A stretch of DNA of 38,903 nt. Source: Verrucomicrobiales bacterium. Its GTDB lineage: Bacteria; Verrucomicrobiota; Verrucomicrobiia; Verrucomicrobiales; DEV007. Both the position numbers and the translations under genes were made by a program. The DNA lies in assembly GCA_021648365.1 (NCBI GenBank), contig JAKISY010000040.1, positions 1 to 38,903 on the forward strand, written 5' to 3'. Below, piece by piece: positions 16,498 through 24,074 of the stretch. The notes under the pieces were generated by a model. The model made no database searches. It was not told where the DNA came from and worked only from the letters and a program-made list of their open reading frames with translations. Position 1 is the first letter of the stretch; every line of letters begins with the position of its first letter.

Positions 16498-17286
16498 TTA
16501 TTCATTCAAAAATTCAACCCAACCCGCACAATTAAATTGCACACAATCGGCATAGTCCACCAGATCACCACCAAAAATATCCAGCGCACTGCCAATCGTC
16601 AGATCCACACGCCCCTGACTCAATCGCTCCACCGTATCGAGATCAGCCAAACTACGCACTCCCCCCGCGTAAGTCACCGCACAGCCACCCCAATCCCCCA
16701 ACAACTTCACCAATCCCTCATCAATGCCCTCGCACTTACCCTCCACATCAGCAGCGTGCACCAAAAACTCATCACAGCTCGCAGCCAACTCGCTCAGCGT
16801 CTGCTCCGTCACTGACAAGTCTGTCAAGGTCTGCCAACGATTCATCGCCACCACCCAACCATCTTCTACTCGACGGCAACTCAGGTCTAAAACTAAGCGA
16901 TCTTTCCCTACCTCCGCCACCAGCCGATCTAACTCCTCTACTTGGAAATTCCCTTGCTTATCAAACAAACAAGACGTCGCGATCACATGACTCGCCCCCG
17001 CCTCCAACCACTCACCAGCATTGTCCACCGTGATGCCTCCACCAATCTGTAGCCCCCTTGGATAAGCCGCCAAAGCCTCACGCGCCGCTGCATCGTTGTC
17101 CGCCCCCAGCTTAATCACATGTCCGCCACGCAAGCCATCCTCCCGATACAGCTTAGCATAAAAAGCCGGCGACTCTTCACTGACAAAATTCGTCCGCAGC
17201 ACCTCATTAGCGGAATCCAAAGTCCCCCCAACAATCTGCTTCACCTTCCCCTGGTGCAAATCAATACATGGTCGAAACTTCGTCAT
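16498..17286 (-). CDS. hisA: HisA isomerase of the eukaryotic (yeast HIS6) type
   Basis: Histidine biosynthesis: isomerises ProFAR to PRFAR. The 262-aa protein matches the fungal/plant HIS6 branch rather than ordinary bacterial HisA: RPCIDLHQGKVKQIVGGTL at the N-terminus, FYAKLY, GHVIKLGADNDAAAREAL, LQIGGGI, DRLVLDLSCRR, VAMNRWQTLTDL, EFLVHAADVEG, YAGGVRSL, and VDLTIGSALDIFGG at the C-terminus. The first catalytic Asp (CIDLHQG) and the second one (HAADVEG) are present. No other his genes are adjacent; the neighbours are a TPR protein and a glycosyltransferase. I recall this subtype being known from some bacteria, so it need not be a recent acquisition. Confidence 0.92.
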   Translation of the reverse strand: MTKFRPCIDLHQGKVKQIVGGTLDSANEVLRTNFVSEESPAFYAKLYREDGLRGGHVIKLGADNDAAAREALAAYPRGLQIGGGITVDNAGEWLEAGASHVIATSCLFDKQGNFQVEELDRLVAEVGKDRLVLDLSCRRVEDGWVVAMNRWQTLTDLSVTEQTLSELAASCDEFLVHAADVEGKCEGIDEGLVKLLGDWGGCAVTYAGGVRSLADLDTVERLSQGRVDLTIGSALDIFGGDLVDYADCVQFNCAGWVEFLNE

Positions 17287-17293
17287 CTCAAAA

Positions 17294-17394
17294 ATTCCTA
17301 ATTCCTAATTGCTTTCGGGTAATAACCTCCAGTTATCTCCACTTCGTTACGGTTCCTAATTCCTAATTCCTAATTCTTAATTCTTAATTCTTAT
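17294..17394. repeat. TTCCTAA-type heptamer arrays
   Basis: Two blocks of tandem TTCCTAA / TTCTTAA units (17294-17310 and about 17352-17393) flank a short unique piece in the gap between the glycosyltransferase stop and the hisA start codon. The units also occur at 28720-28748. Confidence 0.8.
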
Positions 17395-17399
17395 CCCCC

Positions 17400-18434
17400 T
17401 CACGCCACACAAAAGAAATCCTCCCCCTCCACAAATCCCACCCGCCGCGCCCGACCACGAATGATCTCCCTCGCCCCTTCTACCCCCACCGCCGCGATCA
17501 GCACCGTGCCCTTCGCTTCGTCCATGCAGTCCTCCCCCTTCACCTCGATACCACCGATCTTATTTCCCACCTGACGCTCATTCACTTCAAAAAAACAATG
17601 CACCTTCACCCCGAACTCCTTCAACCACCGCGCCAGCTTTTTCCCGATCCTACCCGCACCCGCCACCGACACCCCACGTTCTTCCACGAGCAACTCTCGC
17701 GACAAATAAAACGCCTTCGCTTTGAGAAAATTATCCTGGCTGTAACGCTGCGAAGTACGCGTCACCCGCGAATCGCTATCGTACCAATCCAATAGCACCC
17801 GATCCACCTTGCCTATCTTCACCCCACTCTGCAACATGCGCAGCCACAAATCATAATCCTCAGCCCACTCGACCTCCTTATACCCGCCCGCTTTTTCCAT
17901 CACCTCACGGCGAATCATCGCCGTAGGATTAGCAATCGGACTATCGATATAACGCTGCTGTGCCACCTGCTCAGGACTCACCAGACTATTGAGCCACTTC
18001 TCATAATCCGCATAACCCGGCAAAGGCTCCGTCGCACTCATATCTGACTGGCGCAGACGAATCCGCACCAAAGCACCGCACACACCCACTTCCGGATGTT
18101 GCTGCATATACCTCAGCTGACACTGCAAGCGATCGGCATAAGAAAAATCATCCGCATCCATCCTCACCAGCAAATCCCCATCCGCCTCGCGCGTGCAAAA
18201 ATTCAACGCCTGCACAAAGGTCGAACCCGCCGGAGCACGAGCCACCCTCACCCGAGAATCCCTTTTCACATACTTTTTCATCAACGAAAAAGTCTTATCC
18301 GTAGAGCGATGATCCACCAGCACCAACTCGAAATCTGGCTGAGTCTGCGCCAGACAACTCTCAATCGCTAGCGGCAACGTCTTCTCCGCATTGCGAGCAG
18401 GTAGCAAAATGGAAATCAAAGGTTTCTTTTTCAT
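17400..18434 (-). CDS. Family 2 glycosyltransferase fused to a C-terminal Rossmann-like domain
   Basis: 344 aa. Residues 1 to about 235 form a GT-A glycosyltransferase: ISILLPARNAEKTLPLAIES, LVLVDHRSTDKT, the metal motif MDADDFS, and WAEDYDLWLRM, which is the ED acceptor motif. The C-terminal part opens with GVSVAGAGRIGKKLARWLKE, a GxGxxG nucleotide-binding turn, and continues as a Rossmann-like strand/helix pattern to the end (VLIAAVGVEGAREIIR), as in predicted nucleotide- or sugar-binding modules of cell-surface polysaccharide enzymes. The GTG at 18437 overlaps the TAG of the upstream CPXCG gene; the ATG at 18434 is the likelier start. Acceptor and donor unknown. Confidence 0.85.
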   Translation of the reverse strand: MKKKPLISILLPARNAEKTLPLAIESCLAQTQPDFELVLVDHRSTDKTFSLMKKYVKRDSRVRVARAPAGSTFVQALNFCTREADGDLLVRMDADDFSYADRLQCQLRYMQQHPEVGVCGALVRIRLRQSDMSATEPLPGYADYEKWLNSLVSPEQVAQQRYIDSPIANPTAMIRREVMEKAGGYKEVEWAEDYDLWLRMLQSGVKIGKVDRVLLDWYDSDSRVTRTSQRYSQDNFLKAKAFYLSRELLVEERGVSVAGAGRIGKKLARWLKEFGVKVHCFFEVNERQVGNKIGGIEVKGEDCMDEAKGTVLIAAVGVEGAREIIRGRARRVGFVEGEDFFCVA

Positions 18435-18436
18435 CA

Positions 18437-18631
18437 CTAATCTCCGAGCCCGCGCGCACTCGCCATCACCTCGTCACCTTCGTAGCTGCATTCAAAAACT
18501 ATCAACATAGGTCGGCAGCAGATGTTGCAATCATAATCGTATTCCACAGGAAAGTCACTCTCTTCTATCACCGGTCCCGCCACCTCAAAAGTCTCAAAAC
18601 AGGTCGGACAAACTACCTCACACAAATCCAT
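18437..18631 (-). CDS. CPXCG-motif cysteine-rich protein
   Basis: 64-aa small protein with two cysteine knuckles, CPTCFETF near the N-terminus and CNICCRPM in the middle, ending in ASARGLGD. This is the CPXCG-motif (Cys_rich_CPXG) family, probably a single zinc-binding unit of unknown function. The first knuckle is CPTC rather than CPxCG. Its stop overlaps the possible GTG start of the glycosyltransferase gene, so the two are likely cotranscribed. The zinc-ribbon gene lies 36 bp upstream on the same strand. Confidence 0.9.
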   Translation of the reverse strand: MDLCEVVCPTCFETFEVAGPVIEESDFPVEYDYDCNICCRPMLIVFECSYEGDEVMASARGLGD

Positions 18632-18667
18632 CTTTTGATCCTTCGTGCTTTCGTGTGAGCCGCTATT

Positions 18668-19375
18668 TCAGCAATCTTTAAAATACACAATGCGACCGCA
18701 GTTCTCACAGTGAGTCAAGGCCTTCTCCCTCTTCGCCTCCACCACCGTCGCACTGATCACCCTCACATGACAGCCACTGCACTGCCCCTGCTTCAGTGCC
18801 ACCACCGCCAAGCCCTCTTTATTTTTCATCAGCCGATCAAAAATCTCCACCGTATCTTCATCCAGCTTCTCAACCACCTCAGTCCGCTCCTTCCCCAAAA
18901 TCACCAGATCCTTGTTGAGGTTTTTCTCGCGGCTCGCCAAATCGACCAACTCCTCATCCACCAACACCTGCGTCGCCGCCAAAGCCGTTTTTGCCGCATC
19001 CGAGTTCGCTTTCAGTTGCTCACCCAGCTCCATCAACTCCAACTCGCGGTCCTCCAGGTCGCTCACCTCCTGCCCGTAGCGCTCGATCTCAGTCCCCATC
19101 GCGCGAAACTCCTCATTCTTCTTCGTCTCAAACTGCTGCACCTTGAGCCTAGCGATCGACTCCTTGCGAGTATCGATATCCAGCTCGAGATTTTTCATCT
19201 CGATCTCATTCGCCTGCAGCTCCTGCTTGCATTTCTCCAAAGCCAGCTCATCACCCTGCAGCCGCGTTTTAGCCGCCACCTTGTCATCAGGGATATGTGC
19301 CAACTGCTTCTGAAAGCCACTGATCTTCTGATCCCTATCCTGTAAAATTAACAATGTTTCAATCTCAGCCTGCAT
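18668..19375 (-). CDS. Coiled-coil protein with C-terminal C4 zinc ribbon (DUF164/CdsZ-like)
   Basis: 235 aa. Residues about 1-190 are almost entirely long charged coiled coil (LLILQDRDQKISGFQ at the start). The C-terminus holds a C4 zinc ribbon: Cys199 and Cys202 (CSGC) with Cys223 and Cys226 (CENC), followed by GRIVYF. This is the zf-RING_7/DUF164 family, which includes chlamydial CT398/CdsZ, a proposed adaptor for sigma-54 and type III secretion. The cellular role here is unknown. It heads a run with the CPXCG and glycosyltransferase genes. MQAEIETLL is the natural start. Confidence 0.9.
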   Translation of the reverse strand: MQAEIETLLILQDRDQKISGFQKQLAHIPDDKVAAKTRLQGDELALEKCKQELQANEIEMKNLELDIDTRKESIARLKVQQFETKKNEEFRAMGTEIERYGQEVSDLEDRELELMELGEQLKANSDAAKTALAATQVLVDEELVDLASREKNLNKDLVILGKERTEVVEKLDEDTVEIFDRLMKNKEGLAVVALKQGQCSGCHVRVISATVVEAKREKALTHCENCGRIVYFKDC

Positions 19376-19465
19376 CGTATGTGTGTCCGGTTATCTCGCT
19401 CTTCATGTTGTGCCATCATTCAGCGAACTTGTCCATGTATTCCCTCGGCTAATCGCACTGCAGGA

Positions 19466-19620
19466 AAAAAATAACCACTGATCGGCACTGATAAACACTG
19501 ATGTTTTTTATAGTTGCCGATTCGTATTCCACGAAACTTCCATCCATTCTCTATCAAATTCTCTTTTCTTCAATCCAAACCCTCTTTATCTGCGCCCATC
19601 TGCGTAATCTGCGGTTCCTT
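19466..19620. repeat. Dispersed repeat, family C (copy 1)
   Basis: Contains AACCACTGATCGGCACTGAT..ACACTGAT, and about 80 bp further on the words ATCTGCGCCCATCTGCGTA and ATCTGCGGTTCC. The latter block recurs at 24001-24040 and 38782-38813. The gap 19376-19662 has no gene. Confidence 0.75.
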
Positions 19621-19662
19621 TCTTTTTCCTAAAAACGTTGTGTAGCGTATCGGCTAATGCCG

Positions 19663-20769
19663 TCAATACGTCTCCACCGGCGAGCGCTTGCCATCTTCCA
19701 CGCTGAGAATCTTCGCCCGCTCCTCCCCCAGCGTATCCACCCGCAAATCCCAGATCTCCGCATCCACCGCGCGATAAGCATCCATTGAGAAAATAAAAGG
19801 ATCACCCATATTTCTCTTCGCCACCTCGATCCGACGCAGCGCATCAAAAACTATCGCATCATCGACTTGAGTCAGATGCTGCTTCGCCTGCTCCACCAGC
19901 TCCACTCGGTGACAGATCATCACCAGATCATTGCCCGCCTCCACCGCAGCCAGAATCGTCTCTTCAAAAGTCACCTCATTGAGAATCGCCCCCATATCCA
20001 GATCATCCGTCATCACCAGCCCATCGTAAGCCAGTTGATTGCGCAAAAACTGACCAATCACATTTTTCGACAACGACGCCGGCCAGCGCGGACGATCCGC
20101 ATCCCAACACGGGTAATGCGAATGACAAGTCATCACACTGTCCAAGTCCGGCAACAAAGCGCGGAAAGGCAGCAACTCCGCCGCCTCCATCTGCGCAAGC
20201 GTCTTATCGATCACCGGCAACTCATGATGCGGATCCACCTCCGCCGACGCATAACCCGGAAAATGTTTGCCACAACTCAAAATCCCCTGCGCCCGCATCG
20301 CCCGATTGAACACCGACGCGTTATCGATCACCTGCTTGGCATCCTCTCCCCAGCAACGCCCCTTGAGCGAATTATCCGCCTCGTCATCAAAGGAGATATC
20401 CAGCACCGGACAGAGATCCATGTTGAAACCAAACGTGCGCAAAATGCGCCCCGTCAGATCCCCGTGACGCAAGATCAGATTGCGATCCCCCTTTTTGCGC
20501 AAAGCCTGCGCGTTTGGTGGCTCGTTACCGATCAAACGCAAGCGCGACACCCGTCCACCCTCCTGATCAATCGTGATGAACGGTTCCGTATCACTCAAAT
20601 CACGCAAGTCATCGATCAGCTTACGCAACTGCTGTGGCGATTTGATATTGCGCCCAAAAAGGATAAATCCCCCCGGTTGCAACTTGCGAAAGCGCGCCGC
20701 CGTTTCAGCATCCAATTCAGGGCCAGGCACCCCAGTTAACAACAATTGACCCAGTGATTTTTCATTCAT
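19663..20769 (-). CDS. nagZ: Glycoside hydrolase family 3 beta-N-acetylhexosaminidase (NagZ-like)
   Basis: 368 aa from the ATG at 20769 (MNEKSLGQLLLTG). Family 3 signatures: PGGFILFGRNI, ITIDQEGGRVSRL, SCGKHFPGYASAEVDPHHEL (the KHFPG loop that carries the acid/base His in NagZ), and MTDDLDMGAI with the nucleophile Asp255 or Asp256. No signal peptide, so probably a cytosolic peptidoglycan-recycling enzyme that removes GlcNAc from anhydro-muropeptides. The last 60 residues extend beyond the barrel and are not recognised. The frame is open upstream to 20844, without homology. It stands alone, with repeats on both sides. Confidence 0.92.
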   Translation of the reverse strand: MNEKSLGQLLLTGVPGPELDAETAARFRKLQPGGFILFGRNIKSPQQLRKLIDDLRDLSDTEPFITIDQEGGRVSRLRLIGNEPPNAQALRKKGDRNLILRHGDLTGRILRTFGFNMDLCPVLDISFDDEADNSLKGRCWGEDAKQVIDNASVFNRAMRAQGILSCGKHFPGYASAEVDPHHELPVIDKTLAQMEAAELLPFRALLPDLDSVMTCHSHYPCWDADRPRWPASLSKNVIGQFLRNQLAYDGLVMTDDLDMGAILNEVTFEETILAAVEAGNDLVMICHRVELVEQAKQHLTQVDDAIVFDALRRIEVAKRNMGDPFIFSMDAYRAVDAEIWDLRVDTLGEERAKILSVEDGKRSPVETY

Positions 20770-20873
20770 CACTATTGATCTAAACGACATTAGAAAATGC
20801 TCAAGCTTAAAACCCAGCAAAGTGATTCTAGCCCACGACAGCAAGTAAATAACATCAACACCCCAAGTTCTTT

Positions 20874-20998
20874 GCAGTGCTCAGGCTCGACTGAGCTTTG
20901 CACACAGCACCCACGCTTCTCCATAATTTCCAAGCAGTTCTTCTCATCCTCCACGAAAAAGAAAAGCTGCGTCGAGCCGCAAGCACTCCAAATTTCGC
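20874..20998. repeat. Dispersed hairpin repeat, family A (inverted pair)
   Basis: TTTGCAGTGC..GGCTCGACTGAGCTTTGC at about 20874-20905 is mirrored by AAAAGCTGCGTCGAGCC..GCACTCCAAA at about 20964-20998. The two inverted copies enclose about 60 bp, like a BIME-type pair. Related single copies are at 1096-1175 and 15119-15175. Confidence 0.7.
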
Positions 20999-21087
20999 CT
21001 CAATAATCTTGCCAAACTCTCTGTAATTGATTATCAATTTAGCAGATCTATGAACTCCACGAAATGATCGCAAACTAAAACCTAGCC

Positions 21088-21822
21088 GTGACCACATCAC
21101 TATCCAACCGCAGCACTGCACCCAGCGAAGACCGCCCATCTGAAGCGATGTTGCCATGGACGCTCCTAGCCATCCAGCTAACTGCGCGCTACTCGCAGTT
21201 GCGCGACCTCTTCACCTACCGCTACGACGACAAGAGCCTAGGAAATGACACCGAATCCAGCAACACCTCGCCTCCCTCCTTCGACAAACTTCACATTAAC
21301 TTCATTTGCAGCTACGACGACCTCACAAAAAGTTATCGCATCGCTGTTAGAATCACGGTTAAACCGTGCAATAGACTGCCTGAAGAACATTACGACAACG
21401 CTCGAAGTTTACATTACGCCTTTAGGTATTATATGCCGGAAAGTGGGCGGTGGGCGTCAAGGGATCCGATTGGGGAAGAGGGAGGAATCAATCTTTACAG
21501 TTTCGTTGGGAATGATGGGGTGAATGAGTTGGATGTGCTGGGTGAGAGGGAGGGAGACACTCCTGATATTGAACCTACGATCGATTATGTAGAATGGAGA
21601 TGCTCTTTTACATTTAATGTTAGTAGGATTCGAACATCTTCTCTTTGTGGTCCTTGCCAAGCGAAGGTTACTGGAACGGCTATTTCAACCACTGAGACGG
21701 GAGCTGTTTTAGCAGCTAGGAGTATTGCTTTGGGTAAAATTAAGCCTCCATGTGCGCCAGCGGGGGGTGGCGCTTTTCGGTGCCTAGTAACATTTGTGTC
21801 TCACCCACCTAATATTGCATGA
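21088..21822 (+). CDS. RHS-repeat protein C-terminal fragment with variable tip (5' part missing)
   Basis: 244-aa open frame from a GTG. Only about residues 107-150 are recognisable: HYAFRYYMPESGRWASRDP, then IGEEGGINLYSFVGNDGVNELDVLG, the RHS core end that precedes a polymorphic toxin tip. About 95 residues of unique tip follow, with four cysteines (WRCSF, SLCGPC, PPCAP, FRCLV) and no motif I can assign. The upstream 100 residues do not look like RHS repeats, and a full RHS shell (over 1000 aa) is absent. This is therefore an orphan tip cassette or remnant. Its base composition is richer in A/T than the upstream genes. It overlaps the next ORF by 4 bp (ATGA). Confidence 0.6.
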   Translation: MTTSLSNRSTAPSEDRPSEAMLPWTLLAIQLTARYSQLRDLFTYRYDDKSLGNDTESSNTSPPSFDKLHINFICSYDDLTKSYRIAVRITVKPCNRLPEEHYDNARSLHYAFRYYMPESGRWASRDPIGEEGGINLYSFVGNDGVNELDVLGEREGDTPDIEPTIDYVEWRCSFTFNVSRIRTSSLCGPCQAKVTGTAISTTETGAVLAARSIALGKIKPPCAPAGGGAFRCLVTFVSHPPNIA

Positions 21823-22301
21823 AGTTGCCACATATACTTATTCTGTGTGTTTTGAATGTAGGCATGGCAAGAGCTTTTGCTGAACCTGAGCCGGTGGAAC
21901 CTTTAATACTATTGGGTTCATTGGAGCCATTGGTCGCGAGCGCAAAAATAATGGCGTTACTTGAGGTGAGCAGCGCACCTCTCGACGGCGATGGTATTTC
22001 GGTGTTGCTGAAAGAATTTTTAAAAGCTCCTAATAGGAATGGCGAGAAAAATGAAATAGAAAGATTAAAATCAGAAGTAACAGGTTCTGTTAAAGTCGCA
22101 TATGAAGGTGGAGTAACTATAAAGGAAAAATTTTCGGTTTTATTCATATGGTGGATCCCGGATCCATGGAAAAATAGCAGCAGTAACGCCGGAACCTTTT
22201 TGTTGCCAGTAGGAAAGAACGGAAAATTTGCCCATTTTGGTGAGAGTAGTTTTTCGATCGAAAAAATCAGAGCGATTGTCAAACGGCAAGAAAAGGAATA
22301 G
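21819..22301 (+). CDS. Small secreted protein overlapping the RHS tip (possible immunity partner)
   Basis: 160 aa, unrecognised. The N-terminus MKLPHILILCVLNVGMARAF is a signal peptide ending near AFA-E. The mature part has helices up to about residue 85 and then beta-like segments (VKVAYEGGVTIKEKFSVLFIWW). No cysteine remains after the signal region. Its ATG overlaps the stop of the RHS tip gene, the usual toxin-immunity arrangement in polymorphic toxin loci. A periplasmic immunity protein would be consistent with a tip that acts in the periplasm, but no family match supports it. It may instead be an unrelated cargo gene. Confidence 0.5.
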   Translation: MKLPHILILCVLNVGMARAFAEPEPVEPLILLGSLEPLVASAKIMALLEVSSAPLDGDGISVLLKEFLKAPNRNGEKNEIERLKSEVTGSVKVAYEGGVTIKEKFSVLFIWWIPDPWKNSSSNAGTFLLPVGKNGKFAHFGESSFSIEKIRAIVKRQEKE

Positions 22302-22327
22302 ATAACTGCTACGCGCCACTTTGGCGT

Positions 22328-22375
22328 CGGAAACGGGTCAGGAGGGAAACGGGTCAGAGGGAAACGGGTCAGGAG
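22328..22375. repeat. Tandem GGAAACGGGTCAG(GA) repeats
   Basis: Three tandem units of about 14-16 bp containing GGAAACGGGTCAG, directly after the small secreted gene. Nearby short words are also duplicated: ACGCGCCACTTTG at about 22311 and 22433, and GAACGGTTCCG at about 22416 and 22836. Confidence 0.8.
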
Positions 22376-22441
22376 ATAATTCTTGCAATCCCCACACCAA
22401 CCGCTATCGCTGAACTCGAACGGTTCCGTGTTACGCGCCAC

Positions 22442-23274
22442 TTTGACATCGGGTTTTTGTCCACCATTTCATCGCGGTGTATGTTTATGTAATTTAGAAT
22501 TTGAGATCTGAAAATTGGACTTGGATCAAGTCTAATTAGCTCTCGTATTGGACTTCGAGGAAGTCCACTTTTGACTATAACTGTTCCCCGGGGCTGCGAA
22601 GGCATCCGAGACGGATGGCTTTGACCTTTCCACATGCGGGACGCATGTGGCTACACTGCGCGCAATCAAATAGATCGGGGTCAGCATATCTTGGAAAATC
22701 ACATAACTTACTTATTGCTATTGAGTTACCTTAACTTTTAGACACTCCATTTTCTAAATTTCTGGCAAATTCGAACACCAAACGCTATCCTGCTACGCTT
22801 TCAGCTACGGCGAGACAAGTCGCTGAACTTGAACGGTTCCGCCCCCCCGTGGGCAGGTGAACATGGCAGGTATACTTAAACGCTTGAGTAACCCATTCCT
22901 CTGCATCTCTCACCATGTAGCACATGTAGATTAACCCATTCCTATCTCAGCAACGCTACAATAAAAAGGACGGCCGTCCCTTTTATTGTAGCGTTTTCAT
23001 TTTGTGATTTGGTGAAAATTCTCTGTAGTCGCTACTCCAAAGGGCATTTGTAGCCGCTAGTGGCCAGCCTGCTGGATGAAGCGTCAACATGCCTGCCGTT
23101 CATTCACCTAGCTGGAACTGCAGGCCGGCAATGGGTCTTATACTACACGATGTCGAATCGTTGTCAGCGAAGCGGTGATCGTTGTCGTAATCGATTGCCC
23201 AAATCAAATAACGCTCTTTGGAAATTCTTAGCCTGACACGTATGCGCGAACACGAGATACGGCTGTGATTTCAT
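22442..23274. other. Gene-poor stretch with decayed repeats
   Basis: About 830 bp without a convincing gene. It holds a duplicated TAACCCATTCCT word (about 22890 and 22932), a TAGATCGGGGTCAGCAT block, a repeat of CGCTGAAC-TGAACGGTTCCG, and the second large palindrome (22952-22995). The base composition is mixed. It looks like an insertion hotspot between the RHS fragment and the second VapBC. Confidence 0.6.
22952..22995. repeat. 44-bp near-perfect palindrome (copy 2)
   Basis: Arms AACGCTACAATAAAAAGGACGG and its complement with a single mismatch, and the same GGACGGCCGTCC core as 3649-3694. Outer-arm bases differ from copy 1 in pairs (ACACTACATT versus ACGCTACAAT, each mirrored), so symmetry is preserved. 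Confidence 0.9.
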
Positions 23275-23673
23275 TCACCCCCTACTTCGCCAGCAAATCG
23301 TTTTCAGTTTTGGGATGGTGTCAAAATCATGATCGCTCGTTACCAGTGTTCTCTTAAGAACTTTTGCCTGCCCTGCGATTTGGCTGTCAGGAAATGAAAG
23401 GGCAATGCCATTTGCTGATAATTGAGCACGGATGATACCAGCTTGTCGTGCAGCCTCTATCTTGAAAGGTAATACATTCACCTCTTCTATGAAAGCATTA
23501 ACCATCTCAGTGATTTTTTTTGAATCTCTTTTATACGCGCCAAATACAAGTTCCATGACAGTGACCGAACTGATGGCAATATCATCTGGATTTGATTGGT
23601 GGATTTTTTTACTAACACCTTCGTCTCCACGCATATAGTAACTCACCGTATTTGTATCGAGCAAAAATTTCAT
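23275..23673 (-). CDS. vapC: VapC toxin, PIN-domain ribonuclease (second locus)
   Basis: 132 aa. PIN-domain acidic residues: Asp6 (LLDTNTVSYYMRG), Glu41 (VTVMELVFGA), Asp96 (LSFPDSQIAGQA) and Asp114 (LVTSDHDFDTIP), so the RNase site is complete. The N-terminal LLDTN and the C-terminal DFDTIPKL.T..W follow the VapC pattern for small RNA-cleaving toxins. It overlaps the antitoxin by 4 bp (ATGA). It is unrelated in its antitoxin type to the VapBC at 9719-10296, so the window carries two independent systems. Confidence 0.9.
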   Translation of the reverse strand: MKFLLDTNTVSYYMRGDEGVSKKIHQSNPDDIAISSVTVMELVFGAYKRDSKKITEMVNAFIEEVNVLPFKIEAARQAGIIRAQLSANGIALSFPDSQIAGQAKVLKRTLVTSDHDFDTIPKLKTICWRSRG

Positions 23674-23903
23674 ACAAACGGATCCCTCGCAGCTTCATCT
23701 TGAGCAGGCCGTTCAAGCGGCACATCTAATGAACCTGATATTTGAAGAAAGTTCTCACTCCAAGACTCTTTAATGGGCTCTAATATAATACGATTCCCAT
23801 CACGTCTTTCGGTGATTCTCGCACCGAGAGGAAACTTACAATCACCTATGAGTCGAACTGCTAAGGAGTTGCCTGATTTGAATACTGTAGTTTCTTGCCC
23901 CAT
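23670..23903 (-). CDS. vapB: VapB antitoxin, AbrB/SpoVT type
   Basis: 77 aa from the ATG at 23903 (MGQETTVFKSGNSLAVRL). The N-terminal half is an AbrB/MazE-like swapped-hairpin DNA-binding domain (FKSGNSLAVRLIGDCKFPLGARI). The C-terminal part (LDVPLERPAQDEAARDPF) would bind VapC. The frame continues ten codons upstream, but those codons are made of the repetitive TATAC operator region, so the later ATG is preferred. It is first in the operon and overlaps vapC. Confidence 0.85.
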   Translation of the reverse strand: MGQETTVFKSGNSLAVRLIGDCKFPLGARITERRDGNRIILEPIKESWSENFLQISGSLDVPLERPAQDEAARDPFV

Positions 23904-23910
23904 GTTGTAA

Positions 23911-23931
23911 GTATATACATATTGTGTATAC
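23911..23931 (-). promoter_or_regulatory. Probable vapBC operator
   Basis: GTATATAC and GTATAC, each self-complementary, are spaced by 7 nt immediately upstream of the antitoxin ATG. Such short TATAC repeats are typical binding sites of AbrB-type antitoxins. Confidence 0.5.
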
Positions 23932-24000
23932 ATTCAAGGATAGAACAGGAGTAAAAGGGGGCTGCATATTTTGACAAATTTGAACAGATTTCTTCTTATC

Positions 24001-24040
24001 TTATCTGTGCCCATCTGCGCAATCTGCGGCTCCCTTCTTC
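24001..24040. repeat. Dispersed repeat, family C (copy 2)
   Basis: ATCTGTGCCCATCTGCGCA followed by ATCTGCGGCTCC, in the gap downstream of the ROK kinase gene. It matches 19585-19618 and 38782-38813. Confidence 0.75.
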
Positions 24041-24074
24041 CTCCGAAAGAAAGTCATGTAGTGTGAATCCGCGT

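Noticed and set aside
19867..20739. Long open frame (290 codons) on the plus strand across the nagZ gene
   Set aside because: It is antisense to a clear GH3 enzyme, is rich in Arg/His/Gln/Leu as expected for a reverse-strand shadow of this codon usage, and has no recognisable motif. The same holds for 18710-19345 and 24594-25145.
21088..21400. RHS repeats upstream of the RHS core end
   Set aside because: The 100 residues before HYAFRYYMPESGRW do not show YD-repeat patterns, so only the core end and tip are claimed.
22328..22375. CRISPR-like array
   Set aside because: Units are contiguous tandem repeats without unique spacers and no cas genes are present.
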